A stretch of 64,000 nucleotides of DNA from JALNZF01 sp049793155 (GTDB lineage: Bacteria > Nitrospirota > UBA9217): positions 14,874-78,873 of the forward strand of contig JBARBN010000185.1 in the NCBI GenBank assembly GCA_049793155.1. Direction: 5' to 3'. The position numbers were made by a program, and so were the translations under genes. The notes beneath the pieces were generated by a model. That model saw only the letters and a program-made list of their open reading frames with translations. It was not told the DNA's origin and ran no database searches. Numbering within the stretch: position 1 is the first letter of the stretch; every line of letters starts with the position of its first letter. Shown here piece by piece: positions 1 to 9,938 of this stretch.

Positions 1-225
1 ATCAATGGTAAGTTCGCGCACGGTCTCCGCCTTGGTGAGCATATTGAGCGTATTATAGACCGTCGCGAACGACATGGACCGGTACTTTTTCGACACGGCC
101 CGGTAGATGTCCTCAGCCGAGGGGTGAGCGGTGTTCCCTTTCAGATAGTCCAGGATCGCGAGCCGCTGAGGGGTGCGCTTGAACTGCGGCCCCGCCTCCC
201 CTTTTTGATGCTGTTTTGTGTTCAT
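1..225 (-). CDS. Fur-family (PerR-like) metalloregulator, partial
   Basis: The first 75 residues of a Fur/PerR-type repressor; the C-terminal metal-binding and dimerisation part lies outside the window. The visible part is the winged-helix DNA-binding domain: FKRTPQRLAILDYL, then HPSAEDIY, then the recognition helix region SFATVYNTLNML, followed by VRELTI, a form commoner in PerR than in Fur. The ATG at 223-225 follows an AT-rich stretch holding a Per-box-like palindrome, which suggests autoregulation. In PerR proteins this domain controls peroxide-stress genes. The subfamily cannot be confirmed without the missing metal ligands. Confidence 0.85.
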   Translation of the reverse strand, partial: MNTKQHQKGEAGPQFKRTPQRLAILDYLKGNTAHPSAEDIYRAVSKKYRSMSFATVYNTLNMLTKAETVRELTID

Positions 226-230
226 ATTGG

Positions 231-245
231 TTAGAATTAATATAA
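231..245 (-). promoter_or_regulatory. Per-box-like operator upstream of the Fur-family gene
   Basis: TTAGAATTAATATAA matches 13 of 15 positions of the Bacillus Per box (TTATAAT-n-ATTATAA). It sits just upstream of the regulator's start codon, as expected for autorepression. The site is inferred from sequence only. Confidence 0.45.
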
Positions 246-290
246 ATTAAGAGCGGGGAGCTGTCAAGGGATTTTCCAGCCCTCGTCTCC

Positions 291-328
291 GCGAAAAAAT
301 AAAAAAGGCAACCCGAAGGCTGCCTTTT
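291..328 (-). terminator. Intrinsic terminator of the atp operon
   Basis: Read on the minus strand: AAAAGGCA-GCC, a TTCG tetraloop, GGT-TGCCTTTT (11-bp stem with one G-T pair), then a T-rich tail. It lies 28 bp past the atpC stop and ends the ATP synthase operon. Confidence 0.9.
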
Positions 329-355
329 GATCTCAACTGGAGAAGAATGTGTGCC

Positions 356-850
356 TTACTTCTGTCCGTGCTGTTCCGCCACCTGTATCCGGATCATGGC
401 CCGCAAGAGTTCGATGCGTGCCTTTTCATAATCCTTCTGTTCGAGCTTTTCGCTCAGTGCCTTCTCCGCACGCTCTTTCACTGCCCGTTCTTCAGTGAGG
501 TCGATATCCGCCGCCCGGTCAGCACCCTCTGCCAGAATGATGACCCGGTCCGGTCCCACCTCAGCATATCCCCAGTCAATGGCGAGATGGTGCCACTCCG
601 TGCCTTCAAGGTAGGAGAGCTTGCCGACCTTGAGCGTGGTAAGGAAGGGCGTGTGGCCCGGCAGCACGCCGAACTCGCCTTCACTGCCCGGAGCTATCAC
701 TTCGTCCACGCGTTCCGAACGGACCACCTGTCGGCTCGGCGCAACGATCTCAAGAAGTATTTTCCCTTTTTCAGCGACCATTTTCTTTTTCCAATCTTCA
801 ACGCTCACGGGTGAGGGGCCTGCAACGTTAGCCTGTTCTCCCATCGTCAT
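356..850 (-). CDS. atpC: F1Fo ATP synthase subunit epsilon
   Basis: Epsilon subunit of the F1 central stalk, which couples rotation to catalysis and can inhibit ATP hydrolysis. The beta-sandwich core is visible (LLEIVAPSRQVV, then GEFGVLPGHTPFLTTLKVG, then AIDWGYAEVGPDRVIILAEGAD), followed by the C-terminal helical pair rich in E, R and A. At 164 residues it is about 25 longer than usual because of an N-terminal extension (MTMGEQANVAGPSPVSVEDW); the Met at residue 24 is an alternative start nearer the family norm. It is the last gene of the operon, 9 bp after atpD. Confidence 0.95.
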   Translation of the reverse strand: MTMGEQANVAGPSPVSVEDWKKKMVAEKGKILLEIVAPSRQVVRSERVDEVIAPGSEGEFGVLPGHTPFLTTLKVGKLSYLEGTEWHHLAIDWGYAEVGPDRVIILAEGADRAADIDLTEERAVKERAEKALSEKLEQKDYEKARIELLRAMIRIQVAEQHGQK

Positions 851-859
851 TCACGATAG

Positions 860-2281
860 TTAACGCTTATAACCGAGCTTCTCCGCCTTCTCAAACACTT
901 CCTCGAGGGGGCCGACCATGTAGAACGCCTGCTCCGGAATATCATCCATTTTCCCGTCAACTACTTCCTTGAATCCCTTGATGGTCTCCTTGAGCGGCAC
1001 GTATTTGCCCGGAGTGCCCGTAAAGGCCTCCGCCACCTGGAAGGGCTGGGAAAGGAAACGCTGGATCTTTCTGGCGCGGGACACGGACAGTTTGTCCTCG
1101 TCGGACAGTTCGTCCATGCCGAGGATGGCGATGATGTCCTGAAGCTCTTTGTACCGCTGAAGTACGAGCTGCACCCGTTGCGCGACCGAGTAATGCTCCT
1201 CTCCGACCACGTGGGGATCCATTATACGGGACGTAGAATCAAGCGGGTCCACGGCCGGGTATATGCCGAGTTCCGCAATCTGACGCGACAGCACCGTGGT
1301 TGCATCGAGGTGCGCGAACGCCGTTGCCGGCGCCGGGTCGGTCAGATCGTCGGCAGGAACGTAGATGGCCTGCACCGAAGTGATGGAGCCTTTTTTCGTG
1401 GAGGTGATGCGCTCCTGGAGCGCGCCCATTTCGGTGCCGAGTGTCGGCTGGTAACCGACGGCCGACGGCATACGGCCGAGGAGCGCGGACACTTCGGACC
1501 CTGCCTGGGTAAACCGGAAGATATTGTCAACGAACAGGAGCACATCTTGTCCCATGGTGTCGCGGAAATATTCGGCCACGGTCAGTGCCGAGAGACCGAC
1601 ACGGAGCCTTGCTCCCGGCGGCTCGTTCATCTGGCCGTAAACCAGGGCTGTCTTGCTGATCGTGCCCGATTCCTTCATCTCGGCCCAGAGGTCGTTTCCT
1701 TCACGGGTACGCTCGCCCACGCCGGCGAACACGGAATAGCCTCCGTGCTGTTTAGCCACGTTGTTGATCAGTTCCATGATGATAACGGTCTTGCCCACAC
1801 CCGCACCGCCGAACAGGCCCGTCTTGCCGCCCTTGGTGTACGGCGCCAGAAGATCAATGACCTTGATGCCGGTTTCAAAAAGCTGCTTCGTGGGGTCGAG
1901 TTCTTCAAGCATGGGCGCCGGACGATGAATGGGCAGCGTTTCCTTTGTCGTGATCGGTCCCATCTCGTCGACGGGCTCGCCGATCACATTCATGATGCGG
2001 CCGAGCACTTCTTTGCCCACGGGCATGGAAATAGGCCTGCCGGTGTCGTTCACCTTCATGCCGCGCATGAGACCGTCGGTGGAAGACATGGCCACCGTGC
2101 GTACCCGGTTCTCGCCGAGGTGCAGCGCTACCTCAAGCGTAAGATGGGTCTCGGGCGTGCCGAGGTTCTTGTCCGCGGCCTGATCGATCCGAAGCGCGTT
2201 CATCAAATGGGGAAGGCTTCCGACGGGGAACTCACAGTCCACCACCGCACCCATCACCTGTACTATTTTCCCTGTGCTCAT
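860..2281 (-). CDS. atpD: F1Fo ATP synthase subunit beta
   Basis: Catalytic beta subunit, 473 residues, normal length. The Walker A loop is GGAGVGKTV; the segment GERTREGNDLW and the Walker B stretch DVLLFVDNIFRF carry the catalytic and Mg-binding residues. The N-terminal barrel begins GKIVQVMGAVVDCEFP. It forms the catalytic sites with AtpA. It lies between atpG and atpC on the same strand; the 117-bp gap to atpG is filled by a heptameric repeat array. Confidence 0.99.
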   Translation of the reverse strand: MSTGKIVQVMGAVVDCEFPVGSLPHLMNALRIDQAADKNLGTPETHLTLEVALHLGENRVRTVAMSSTDGLMRGMKVNDTGRPISMPVGKEVLGRIMNVIGEPVDEMGPITTKETLPIHRPAPMLEELDPTKQLFETGIKVIDLLAPYTKGGKTGLFGGAGVGKTVIIMELINNVAKQHGGYSVFAGVGERTREGNDLWAEMKESGTISKTALVYGQMNEPPGARLRVGLSALTVAEYFRDTMGQDVLLFVDNIFRFTQAGSEVSALLGRMPSAVGYQPTLGTEMGALQERITSTKKGSITSVQAIYVPADDLTDPAPATAFAHLDATTVLSRQIAELGIYPAVDPLDSTSRIMDPHVVGEEHYSVAQRVQLVLQRYKELQDIIAILGMDELSDEDKLSVSRARKIQRFLSQPFQVAEAFTGTPGKYVPLKETIKGFKEVVDGKMDDIPEQAFYMVGPLEEVFEKAEKLGYKR

Positions 2282-2304
2282 TGTAACCCCCTGTTGAATC
2301 TTTA

Positions 2305-2398
2305 TAAGTCAAAATTAAAATTGCAAATTTTAAAATGCAAAATTATGGTTGTCTCACTTTGACTTTTGCATTTTTCACTCTGCATTTTGCATTTCTTA
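2305..2398. repeat. AT-rich heptamer array between atpG and atpD
   Basis: Words such as TGCAAAA and TTGCAAA on the left and TGCATTT on the right recur with about 7-bp spacing and form an imperfect inverted repeat (GTCAAAA...TTTTGCA). It fills nearly the whole gap between atpG and atpD without interrupting either gene. It belongs to the heptamer family seen throughout the window. Confidence 0.75.
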
Positions 2399-3265
2399 TT
2401 ATTTCAGCGCTTCCGCCCCACCGACGATCTCGGAGATTTCCTTGGTGATCGCGGCCTGACGCTGTTTATTGAACTTGAGCGTGAGCCGTTCGATCATGTC
2501 CTTGGCATTCCGTGTTGCGGAATCCATGGCCGTCATCCTCGATCCCATTTCGCTCGCCTGGCTCTCAAGCATCGCCCGATATACCTGCACTTCAACGTGC
2601 TTCTGCAGGATGGAGCTCAGGATCGCTTCAGCCGAAGGCTCGTAGAGATAATCAACAGCGGCCGTGAACGGGTCGGCCTCGGTCGGCGGCTCAACGGGCA
2701 GCACCTTCTCAAGCGTGACCTTCTGCTGCATCACACTCTTGAATTCGTTATAGAGAAGATAGACCTCGTCAGTCTCACCGGCAACAAAACGATCAACGAT
2801 GTTTTTACCGACATCGGCTGCCTTCTCATAGTCGATCATGCCGAGCTCGGACCAGACCTTGCCTAACGTATATCCGGGACGTTTGCGGAAAAAGTCGCGT
2901 CCTTTTCTGCCGACGACATTTACCTTCACTTCCTTGCCCTCGGCCTTGAACTGCTTAACGGCCTCGACGGCCTTGCGCAGGATATTGGTATTGTATGCGC
3001 CGCACAGCCCTCGGTCCGAGGTCAGTACGAGCAGCTTCACCAGCTTGGGCTCGCGCTTTGCCAAAAGCGGATGCTGCGCCCGCTCCACGCGGGCCGCAAG
3101 GTTCGCGATCACGGCAAACATCTTCCGCGCGTATGGTCTTGCAGCGATCACGCGGTCCTGCGCGCGGCGAAGCTTTGCAGCAGCGACCATCTTCATGGCC
3201 TTGGTTATCTGCTGGGTCTTCTTGACGCTCGTTATTTTTCTTTTAATGTCTCTTAAACTGGGCAT
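2399..3265 (-). CDS. atpG: F1Fo ATP synthase subunit gamma
   Basis: Central rotor shaft of F1, 288 residues. The conserved N-terminal helix is present (RDIKRKITSVKKTQQITKAMKMVAAAKLRRAQ region), followed by LVLTSDRGLCGAYNTNILR, the typical Rossmann-like core start, and the C-terminal helix (MDSATRNAKDMIERLTLKFNKQRQAAITKEI region). It sits between atpA and atpD in the usual order, and both flanking gaps contain heptamer arrays. Confidence 0.98.
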   Translation of the reverse strand: MPSLRDIKRKITSVKKTQQITKAMKMVAAAKLRRAQDRVIAARPYARKMFAVIANLAARVERAQHPLLAKREPKLVKLLVLTSDRGLCGAYNTNILRKAVEAVKQFKAEGKEVKVNVVGRKGRDFFRKRPGYTLGKVWSELGMIDYEKAADVGKNIVDRFVAGETDEVYLLYNEFKSVMQQKVTLEKVLPVEPPTEADPFTAAVDYLYEPSAEAILSSILQKHVEVQVYRAMLESQASEMGSRMTAMDSATRNAKDMIERLTLKFNKQRQAAITKEISEIVGGAEALK

Positions 3266-3271
3266 TGAATC

Positions 3272-3369
3272 CCTTCAACTGCAAAATGCAAAGGTTAAAA
3301 TGCAAAGTGCAAAATGAACGGCTTTTACTTTTGCCTTTTGAAATTTGCGATTTTCATTTTGCATTTCAC
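3272..3369. repeat. AT-rich heptamer array between atpA and atpG
   Basis: The left arm carries CAAAATG and GCAAAGG words; the right arm carries TTTTGCC, TTTTGAA and ATTTTGCATTT. The arms are imperfect inverted complements. The array covers the whole gap between atpA and atpG. It has the same style and 7-bp pitch as the array at 2305-2398. Confidence 0.75.
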
Positions 3370-3371
3370 GG

Positions 3372-4880
<1,509 letters not shown>

Positions 4881-4897
4881 TGTTACACCTCGTTAAG

Positions 4898-4953
4898 TTC
4901 AGGAACCAGAAGCCGGAATCACGCTACAGCGTGACTGACTCCTGACTACTGGT
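4898..4953. repeat. Heptamer inverted repeat between atpH and atpA
   Basis: The left arm reads ACCAGAA-GCCGGAA-TCACGCT. The right arm, read on the other strand, is ACCAGTA-GTCAGGA-GTCAGTC-ACGCT, giving a hairpin with 7-bp periodicity. The GACTCCT word reappears at 25786 and 26776. Confidence 0.7.
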
Positions 4954-4956
4954 TTA

Positions 4957-5493
4957 TTAATTCATAAGTTGATTGCGCATCTTGCTGAGCTGATTCTTGA
5001 TGGTCCCGTCGTAGACCGTGCTTCCGATCTGTGCCTTGGCCCCGCCGATGAGGGAAGCATCGATCTTCGCGTCGATGTCCACCTGTTTGCCGGTAAGAAC
5101 CTCGAGTTTTTTCTTGACCTCCGCCAGATCGGCCGGGCTTATCGCGGCCGCCGTGGTCAGTTTAGCCATGGCGCGATTCGTGTGCTCGGCAAGGATCTCC
5201 TGAAACGCCTCGTAAATATCCCTGACATATCTGATCCTGCCCGTATCCGCCAGATGCTCCACGAACCGCTGGGTGGTCGGCTGCATGCCGAGCCTGGCCG
5301 CCAGTTCCTGGATGACAGCCTTCTTGTTCTCGGGAGTGAAAACAGGGCTTGCAAAAAGCTTTTGCAATGCCGGCAGGGCGTCCACGGCGCTCGTGAAATC
5401 GGCAAGCTCGGACTTGGTCTTGTCGACGGTTTTATTGTTCTCGGCAAGCTGCACGAGGGCCTTGGCGTATCTCTTCGCAATGATCCGGATCAA
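4957..5493 (-). CDS. atpH: F1Fo ATP synthase subunit delta
   Basis: Peripheral-stalk delta (OSCP) subunit, 178 residues. The typical N-terminal bundle is visible (IAKRYAKALVQLAENN, then LFASPVFTPENKKAVIQELA), as is the C-terminal part with IGGAKAQIGSTVYDGTIKNQLSKMRNQL. Translation appears to begin at a TTG (5491-5493) that overlaps the TGA of atpF and follows a GGGAGG ribosome site; no ATG is available nearby. This suggests coupled translation with atpF. Confidence 0.95.
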   Translation of the reverse strand: MIRIIAKRYAKALVQLAENNKTVDKTKSELADFTSAVDALPALQKLFASPVFTPENKKAVIQELAARLGMQPTTQRFVEHLADTGRIRYVRDIYEAFQEILAEHTNRAMAKLTTAAAISPADLAEVKKKLEVLTGKQVDIDAKIDASLIGGAKAQIGSTVYDGTIKNQLSKMRNQLMN

Positions 5494-6083
5494 GCCTGGC
5501 CTCCCACTCTGGTGATGTATTCCCTCACGATGCGTTCATGGTCCTGGGTGTTGATCTTTTGTTTGATCCTGCCTTCAGCCAGATCAAGGGCAAGGAGAGA
5601 CGCCTCGGCCGCGAGAGCGGATTTTGCCTTGTGAAGCTCACTCTCAATACCCTGTTTGACCTGGGCCTCAACGTCCTGCGCAACCTTCCTGCCTTCCTCG
5701 ACAAGCGCCTTCTTGTCCTTCTCGCCGCGGACCTGGGCATCAGCGACCATCCTGCCCGTCTCGGCTTCCATTTCCTTGATCTTTCTCTCAAGGTCGGCAA
5801 GGGCGGCCACGGCGCGTTCCCGCGCATCATTTGAATCCTGCATGGCCTTTGCGATCTCGGCGGTCCGGTTTGCAAAAAAATCACGGATCGGCTTCCGTGA
5901 GAAATAGACGACAACCGACGCAATGATAGCGAAATTGACCAGCCTGGGCAGCCAGTCGCCCATGAAGGTCATTGTTTCTTCATGTCCGCCATGGGCCGCT
6001 TCCTCTGCAAAGGCAATCGCCGCAAACATAAGATTTCCCGCCAGACAGGATACGAGAACACCGATTTTGGATAGATTTTTCAT
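5490..6083 (-). CDS. atpF: F1Fo ATP synthase subunit b
   Basis: Membrane-anchored peripheral-stalk b subunit, 197 residues. A signal-like hydrophobic N-terminus (MKNLSKIGVLVSCLAGNLMF) precedes the usual b anchor (WLPRLVNFAIIASVVVYFSRKPI) and a long charged coiled coil (FFANRTAEIAKAMQDS onward). The leading segment makes it longer than single-anchor b subunits. It pairs with the b'-type protein encoded upstream and overlaps atpH by 4 bp. Confidence 0.95.
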   Translation of the reverse strand: MKNLSKIGVLVSCLAGNLMFAAIAFAEEAAHGGHEETMTFMGDWLPRLVNFAIIASVVVYFSRKPIRDFFANRTAEIAKAMQDSNDARERAVAALADLERKIKEMEAETGRMVADAQVRGEKDKKALVEEGRKVAQDVEAQVKQGIESELHKAKSALAAEASLLALDLAEGRIKQKINTQDHERIVREYITRVGGQA

Positions 6084-6093
6084 GATTTAGTTT

Positions 6094-6133
6094 TTTCTAC
6101 GCTCCGAACTACGAACTCTGAACTCCGAACTGT
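6094..6133. repeat. Heptamer array between the b' and b genes
   Basis: Four successive 7-bp units of CTCCGAA type (CTCCGAA, CTACGAA, CTCTGAA, CTCCGAA) fill the 52-bp gap between the two stalk genes. The same words recur at 31371-31405 and, inverted, inside guaA. Confidence 0.8.
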
Positions 6134-6135
6134 TT

Positions 6136-6561
6136 CTAGACAGCCCTTCCGAGCAGCTTGGAGGTAATGTCCTGCGACAACCGCTCCGCCTCATTCTTAA
6201 GGTCGGTCCGGGCCGCGGTGGACGCCGCCGCGATCTCACTGCGCGCCTTATCCAGCATTTCGCCGGCCTTGGCGCGCTCTGTGGAGATCATATCGCGCTG
6301 GGCATCGAGGCCCTGCTGGTAAATAGCGTTGTACGTTGTCACGGCCTTTTGTTTGGCCTCGGCCAGAGAGGTATTATACTGCTCCAGGATGTTCTGCATG
6401 CGCTCCTGCGCGGCCTTGGCATCGCCAAACGCGGAGCTGATGCCCAGATCGCGTTCCTGCATGACCTGACGAATCGGCTTAAAGAGGATGAAATTGAGCA
6501 CAATGAGCAGCACAATGAAATTGATGATCTGCCAAAGGAGTGTGATGTCAATATCTATCAT
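6136..6561 (-). CDS. atpF': F1Fo ATP synthase subunit b' (second b-type subunit)
   Basis: A second stalk subunit, 141 residues: one N-terminal membrane helix (LLWQIINFIVLLIVLNFILFKPI region) and then a charged coiled coil (QVMQERDLGISSAFGDAK onward). b/b' pairs occur in photosynthetic bacteria and in several anaerobic lineages. It is the first gene of the operon, behind a strong promoter. No gene for subunits a or c is adjacent, so the Fo ring genes must lie elsewhere. Confidence 0.93.
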   Translation of the reverse strand: MIDIDITLLWQIINFIVLLIVLNFILFKPIRQVMQERDLGISSAFGDAKAAQERMQNILEQYNTSLAEAKQKAVTTYNAIYQQGLDAQRDMISTERAKAGEMLDKARSEIAAASTAARTDLKNEAERLSQDITSKLLGRAV

Positions 6562-6621
6562 AAGTGTAAGTGCGAGCGCCTCTTCGTGAACGGAAACTGC
6601 GGACCTTTTAAAAGTGTGAAA

Positions 6622-6650
6622 AAATTATCACAACCCCCTGACATTGTCAA
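6622..6650 (-). promoter_or_regulatory. Sigma70-type promoter of the atp operon
   Basis: On the minus strand: TTGACA (6645-6650), a 17-bp spacer, then TAATTT (6622-6627). This gives a leader of about 50 nt before the b' gene. The inverted repeat GTGA...TCAC overlaps the -10 element and could be an operator. The rest of the 6562-6775 gap shows no gene. Confidence 0.75.
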
Positions 6651-6775
6651 GATTTTTTGCCATAAATAATATAAATGAGTGCCGGACTTTTGGTTATAGA
6701 ATACGCGGAAGGAACTTAAGGGCGCGGGGAGAGAGACCGGTTCTGCTATGATGCACAAGAGAAGGAGAAGGCTTA

Positions 6776-8980
6776 TCATGAGGCATCAGGTGTTCCAACG
6801 GTCTCAAGCAGGGCCCGCGTCTTGATGCCGTCCACGGGCTTTGAGAACAGGTATCCCTGGCCCTGATCACAGCCCAGCGACTTGATCTGCTCCAGCTGGT
6901 GCGTTGTTTCCACTCCCTCTGCGATAACACCGATGTTCAAATCATGGGCCAGCATCATGATCATCCTGACGATCTCCTGCTTTTCCCCATGATCGCCCAT
7001 ACCTCCGATAAAGGACCGGTCGATCTTAAGCCCGTCTATCGGCAGGCGATGCAGGTGGCTGAGCGATGAATAACCTGTCCCGAAATCATCGATGTAAAGC
7101 TGCACCCCCAGCTCTTTCAACCGGGTAAGGAGGGCGACCATTTTTTCAGGGTTTTCCACGATAACATCTTCCGTTATCTCGAGTTTTAAACTGCTCGGAT
7201 CCAGCCCTGTCTCTCTGAGGACCCCTGCAACATAATCAACGAGGTCGGGCTGGGCCATCTGCTTGTTCGACAAGTTTGTGCTGATGAAGGAAAGCCCCTT
7301 GCGGGAATGCTGCACCAGCCATTCCTGCATTTGACGACACGCCTCACGGAGCACCAGCCGGTCGATGGACACGATCATGCCGGTTTCATCCGCCATCTTG
7401 ATAAAATCCCCCGGATTAAGAAGGCCGCGTTCCGGGTGCTGCCAGCGGACCAGCGCTTCGAACCCGACAATAGCGTTTGTCGTTAACGATAAAATCGGCT
7501 GATAGAACACAACAAATTCGTTCCTTTCGATCGCCTTCCGAAGGTCGGTTTCCAGGTGCAGCCGCGCGACCGCATAGGCGTGCATCCCCGGCTCGAATAC
7601 CACGTATTGTGCCCGGCCGCCCGCTTTCGCATTGTACATCGCCGTATCGGCATCGCGCAGGACCTGGACAGGATTATCATACTCCCCTGCGCTGAGCGCG
7701 ATGCCGATGCTCGCCGTGGCAAATACCTCGCGGTCGGCAATCATGAACGGAGCACGCATCGCGGTCCCGATACGCTCTGCGATAAAGGTGGCATTTCCTG
7801 TTCCGCTGATGTCCTCAAGGAGGATCGAAAATTCGTCTCCCCCGAGACGCGCGACCGTATCATGTGGCCGGATGCTGGTCGTCAGCCGCTGACCGAGCGC
7901 AACCAGCAGTTGATCCCCGATGATGTGGCCGAGGCTGTCGTTGATGACCTTGAAGCGGTCAAGGTCCACAAACAGTACGGCATAGATAAAATCCTTGCGT
8001 CGCTGCGCCATCACCATCGCATGCGACAGGCGGTCATTGAACAGCGCCCTGTTCGGGAGGCCGGTAAGGGCATCGTGGAGGGCATCGTGCTGGAGCTGCT
8101 CTTCCGCCGCCTTTCGCGCGCCGATTTCCTGGCGCAGTTTTTCATTCGTCGTGGTGAGTGTGGTGGTGCGTTCCTCGACCTCGTCGCGGAACGCGCGCAG
8201 GCGGCCCCGCATATGATCGACGGACCGGGAGAGAACTGCGATCTCATCGCCCGATCTTATATCCAGCACGGAATCAAAATGTCCTTCGGAAATGTCCCGG
8301 GTTACGACGGTCAGGCGGGCGAGCGGAGAGGTGATCCTTCTCGTCAAAAAGATCGTCAGGCCAATGCCGAAGACGACCAGCATCGACGTGAACAGCGTGA
8401 TGGAAACAAGCAGCTGCTGGATGCGCTTGTGCAGCCCCTCCTGCGTCAGTCCGAGCCGAAGATACCCGATGACCACCGGTTCGCGCGCACCTGTATTGCT
8501 TCCGAGGAGAACATCTTTGATCTCGTTCCCGCCTGCGCCCGCCACCGGGCAGAGGACCTCAATATACCGCTGGCCGTCCCGCCCGTCGATCAGGTCCTGG
8601 TGGACGATGGTGGCAAGGTTGTCGCTGATCGGGAAAGCATGCTCAGGCTGTTCCTCCGCTCCCTTGAAGACCCGGTTTGCGAGCACGCGGTGTTTCCGGT
8701 CCATGACGGACACGTAGGCGATCTCGGGGTCCGTGGAGAGGCTTTCCAGCACCGGGAGCAGCGAAGCCTGGTTCTCCGTGTAGATCCCGAACTCGCAGTT
8801 CTTGGCGGTCGTGTCCGCAATGGTCGTGCCGTGGTTCAACAGTTCACGGTAATAGTTCGTTGTCTCGAGCCGTATCACGAACAGACAGATGCCCACGGAC
8901 GTGGCAAGGATCAGCGCAATGGTCAGCAGGTTGAGCTTGGCTGCAAGATTCAACTGCTTTTTAAAAGGGAAGACACCCAT
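6776..8980 (-). CDS. Membrane HAMP-GGDEF-EAL cyclic-di-GMP enzyme
   Basis: Inner-membrane sensor protein of 734 residues. Order: a transmembrane helix near residues 15-33, a periplasmic sensor of about 160 residues, a second helix around 195-215, HAMP, coiled coil, GGDEF, EAL. The GGDEF motif is intact (ARLGGDEFSILL) and the domain opens with DALTGLPNRALFNDRL. The EAL domain keeps GFEALVRWQHP, LKLEITEDV and DDFGTGYSSLSHL, so both activities look possible. It follows a periplasmic binding-protein gene by 7 bp and a TonB receptor, suggesting that ligand uptake is sensed and turned into c-di-GMP changes. No clear terminator is seen after it. Confidence 0.93.
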   Translation of the reverse strand: MGVFPFKKQLNLAAKLNLLTIALILATSVGICLFVIRLETTNYYRELLNHGTTIADTTAKNCEFGIYTENQASLLPVLESLSTDPEIAYVSVMDRKHRVLANRVFKGAEEQPEHAFPISDNLATIVHQDLIDGRDGQRYIEVLCPVAGAGGNEIKDVLLGSNTGAREPVVIGYLRLGLTQEGLHKRIQQLLVSITLFTSMLVVFGIGLTIFLTRRITSPLARLTVVTRDISEGHFDSVLDIRSGDEIAVLSRSVDHMRGRLRAFRDEVEERTTTLTTTNEKLRQEIGARKAAEEQLQHDALHDALTGLPNRALFNDRLSHAMVMAQRRKDFIYAVLFVDLDRFKVINDSLGHIIGDQLLVALGQRLTTSIRPHDTVARLGGDEFSILLEDISGTGNATFIAERIGTAMRAPFMIADREVFATASIGIALSAGEYDNPVQVLRDADTAMYNAKAGGRAQYVVFEPGMHAYAVARLHLETDLRKAIERNEFVVFYQPILSLTTNAIVGFEALVRWQHPERGLLNPGDFIKMADETGMIVSIDRLVLREACRQMQEWLVQHSRKGLSFISTNLSNKQMAQPDLVDYVAGVLRETGLDPSSLKLEITEDVIVENPEKMVALLTRLKELGVQLYIDDFGTGYSSLSHLHRLPIDGLKIDRSFIGGMGDHGEKQEIVRMIMMLAHDLNIGVIAEGVETTHQLEQIKSLGCDQGQGYLFSKPVDGIKTRALLETVGTPDAS

Positions 8981-8987
8981 GGTTTCC

Positions 8988-9926
8988 TCAGTAAATGTTC
9001 AGGGCTTTTTTTTCAAGCTGTTCGGGGAACATGATCTTTATCTGCCGGGCGGTCTTCAGGTTCACGGAATACAGGACCTTGCGCGGCGTGGCCGGAGGGA
9101 TCTCACTCGGAGGAATGCCCCGCAGCACCTTGATCGCCATCTCCCCGCACTGGGCTCCCATATCCGCGTAATCCCAGTCGAGCGAATAGAGCGCGCCGGC
9201 CTTCACCCATGCAGCCGAGGGCCCGATGAACGGGATGCTGTTCCGGAACGAGAACAGGAGGATATGCTTCGCGATCTGAGGCGACAGAGCAAGATTATCG
9301 GCAAGGCCCCACAACACATCGGCACTCCTCGACAGATCGTTGAGCGCTGCAGGAATATCCTGCAGGGAACGGATCTCCTGCGTTTCAAGGTTCAATCCCA
9401 AACCGCGGGCAATGCGCCCGGCAGCTTCAACGCGTTTTCCGTTTTCGTCCGGGTTATAGATGACCCCGATGGTTTTTGCGTCGGGAAGCATGGTCCGGAT
9501 CCATTGGAACTGAACTTCAAGCGGGAATTCGAGAACCACGCCGGTAGCGTTCGGCGCATTCCTGATGGCATCGGACCGCAGGACCAGACAGGCGATAACA
9601 GGGATATCGGGACTTTTTCTTATGGCCGCTTCCGTACTGAGCGAGCCAAGCGTTAAGATCACCTGCGCCCCGCTCTTCCTGATCTTCTGGATGGCCTGCT
9701 CCGCCTGGGACGCATCACCCGCAGTGCGGTAGACATCAATTTCCGCTTCAATGCCCTGTTTCGTGAGATATCTCTGGAATCCCGTCAGCGTCTCCTCAAA
9801 GGGCGGTTCCGATGAGCCGACCAGTACGGCGATCCGTTCTCCTGCGTCCGCGCCGGATACCGGAAGGCACATGCCGAACGTTATGATCATCGCAGCGGCA
9901 GCGAATATTCTTCGCATCGGAATCAT
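8988..9926 (-). CDS. Periplasmic ABC-type substrate-binding protein (TrpX-like family)
   Basis: A 312-residue exported protein of the ABC transporter substrate-binding family PF04392. It has a signal peptide (RRIFAAAAMIITFGMCLPVSGADA), then IAVLVGSSEPPFEETLTGF, TLGSLSTEAAI and IGVIYNPDENGKRV, typical of the two-lobed fold. No permease or ATPase genes accompany it. Instead it lies 12 bp after a TonB receptor and 7 bp before a GGDEF-EAL protein, so it may act as a periplasmic sensor partner rather than in import. The ligand is not predictable. Confidence 0.85.
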   Translation of the reverse strand: MIPMRRIFAAAAMIITFGMCLPVSGADAGERIAVLVGSSEPPFEETLTGFQRYLTKQGIEAEIDVYRTAGDASQAEQAIQKIRKSGAQVILTLGSLSTEAAIRKSPDIPVIACLVLRSDAIRNAPNATGVVLEFPLEVQFQWIRTMLPDAKTIGVIYNPDENGKRVEAAGRIARGLGLNLETQEIRSLQDIPAALNDLSRSADVLWGLADNLALSPQIAKHILLFSFRNSIPFIGPSAAWVKAGALYSLDWDYADMGAQCGEMAIKVLRGIPPSEIPPATPRKVLYSVNLKTARQIKIMFPEQLEKKALNIY

Positions 9927-9938
9927 CCCTGTCTGTCC

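Noticed and set aside
1178..2362. 394-codon open frame on the plus strand opposite atpD
   Set aside because: Fully antisense to a perfect AtpD; low-complexity Arg/His-rich translation without motifs.
7556..9034. 492-codon plus-strand open frame opposite the GGDEF-EAL gene
   Set aside because: Antisense shadow of a high-GC gene with intact GGDEF and EAL motifs; no ribosome site.
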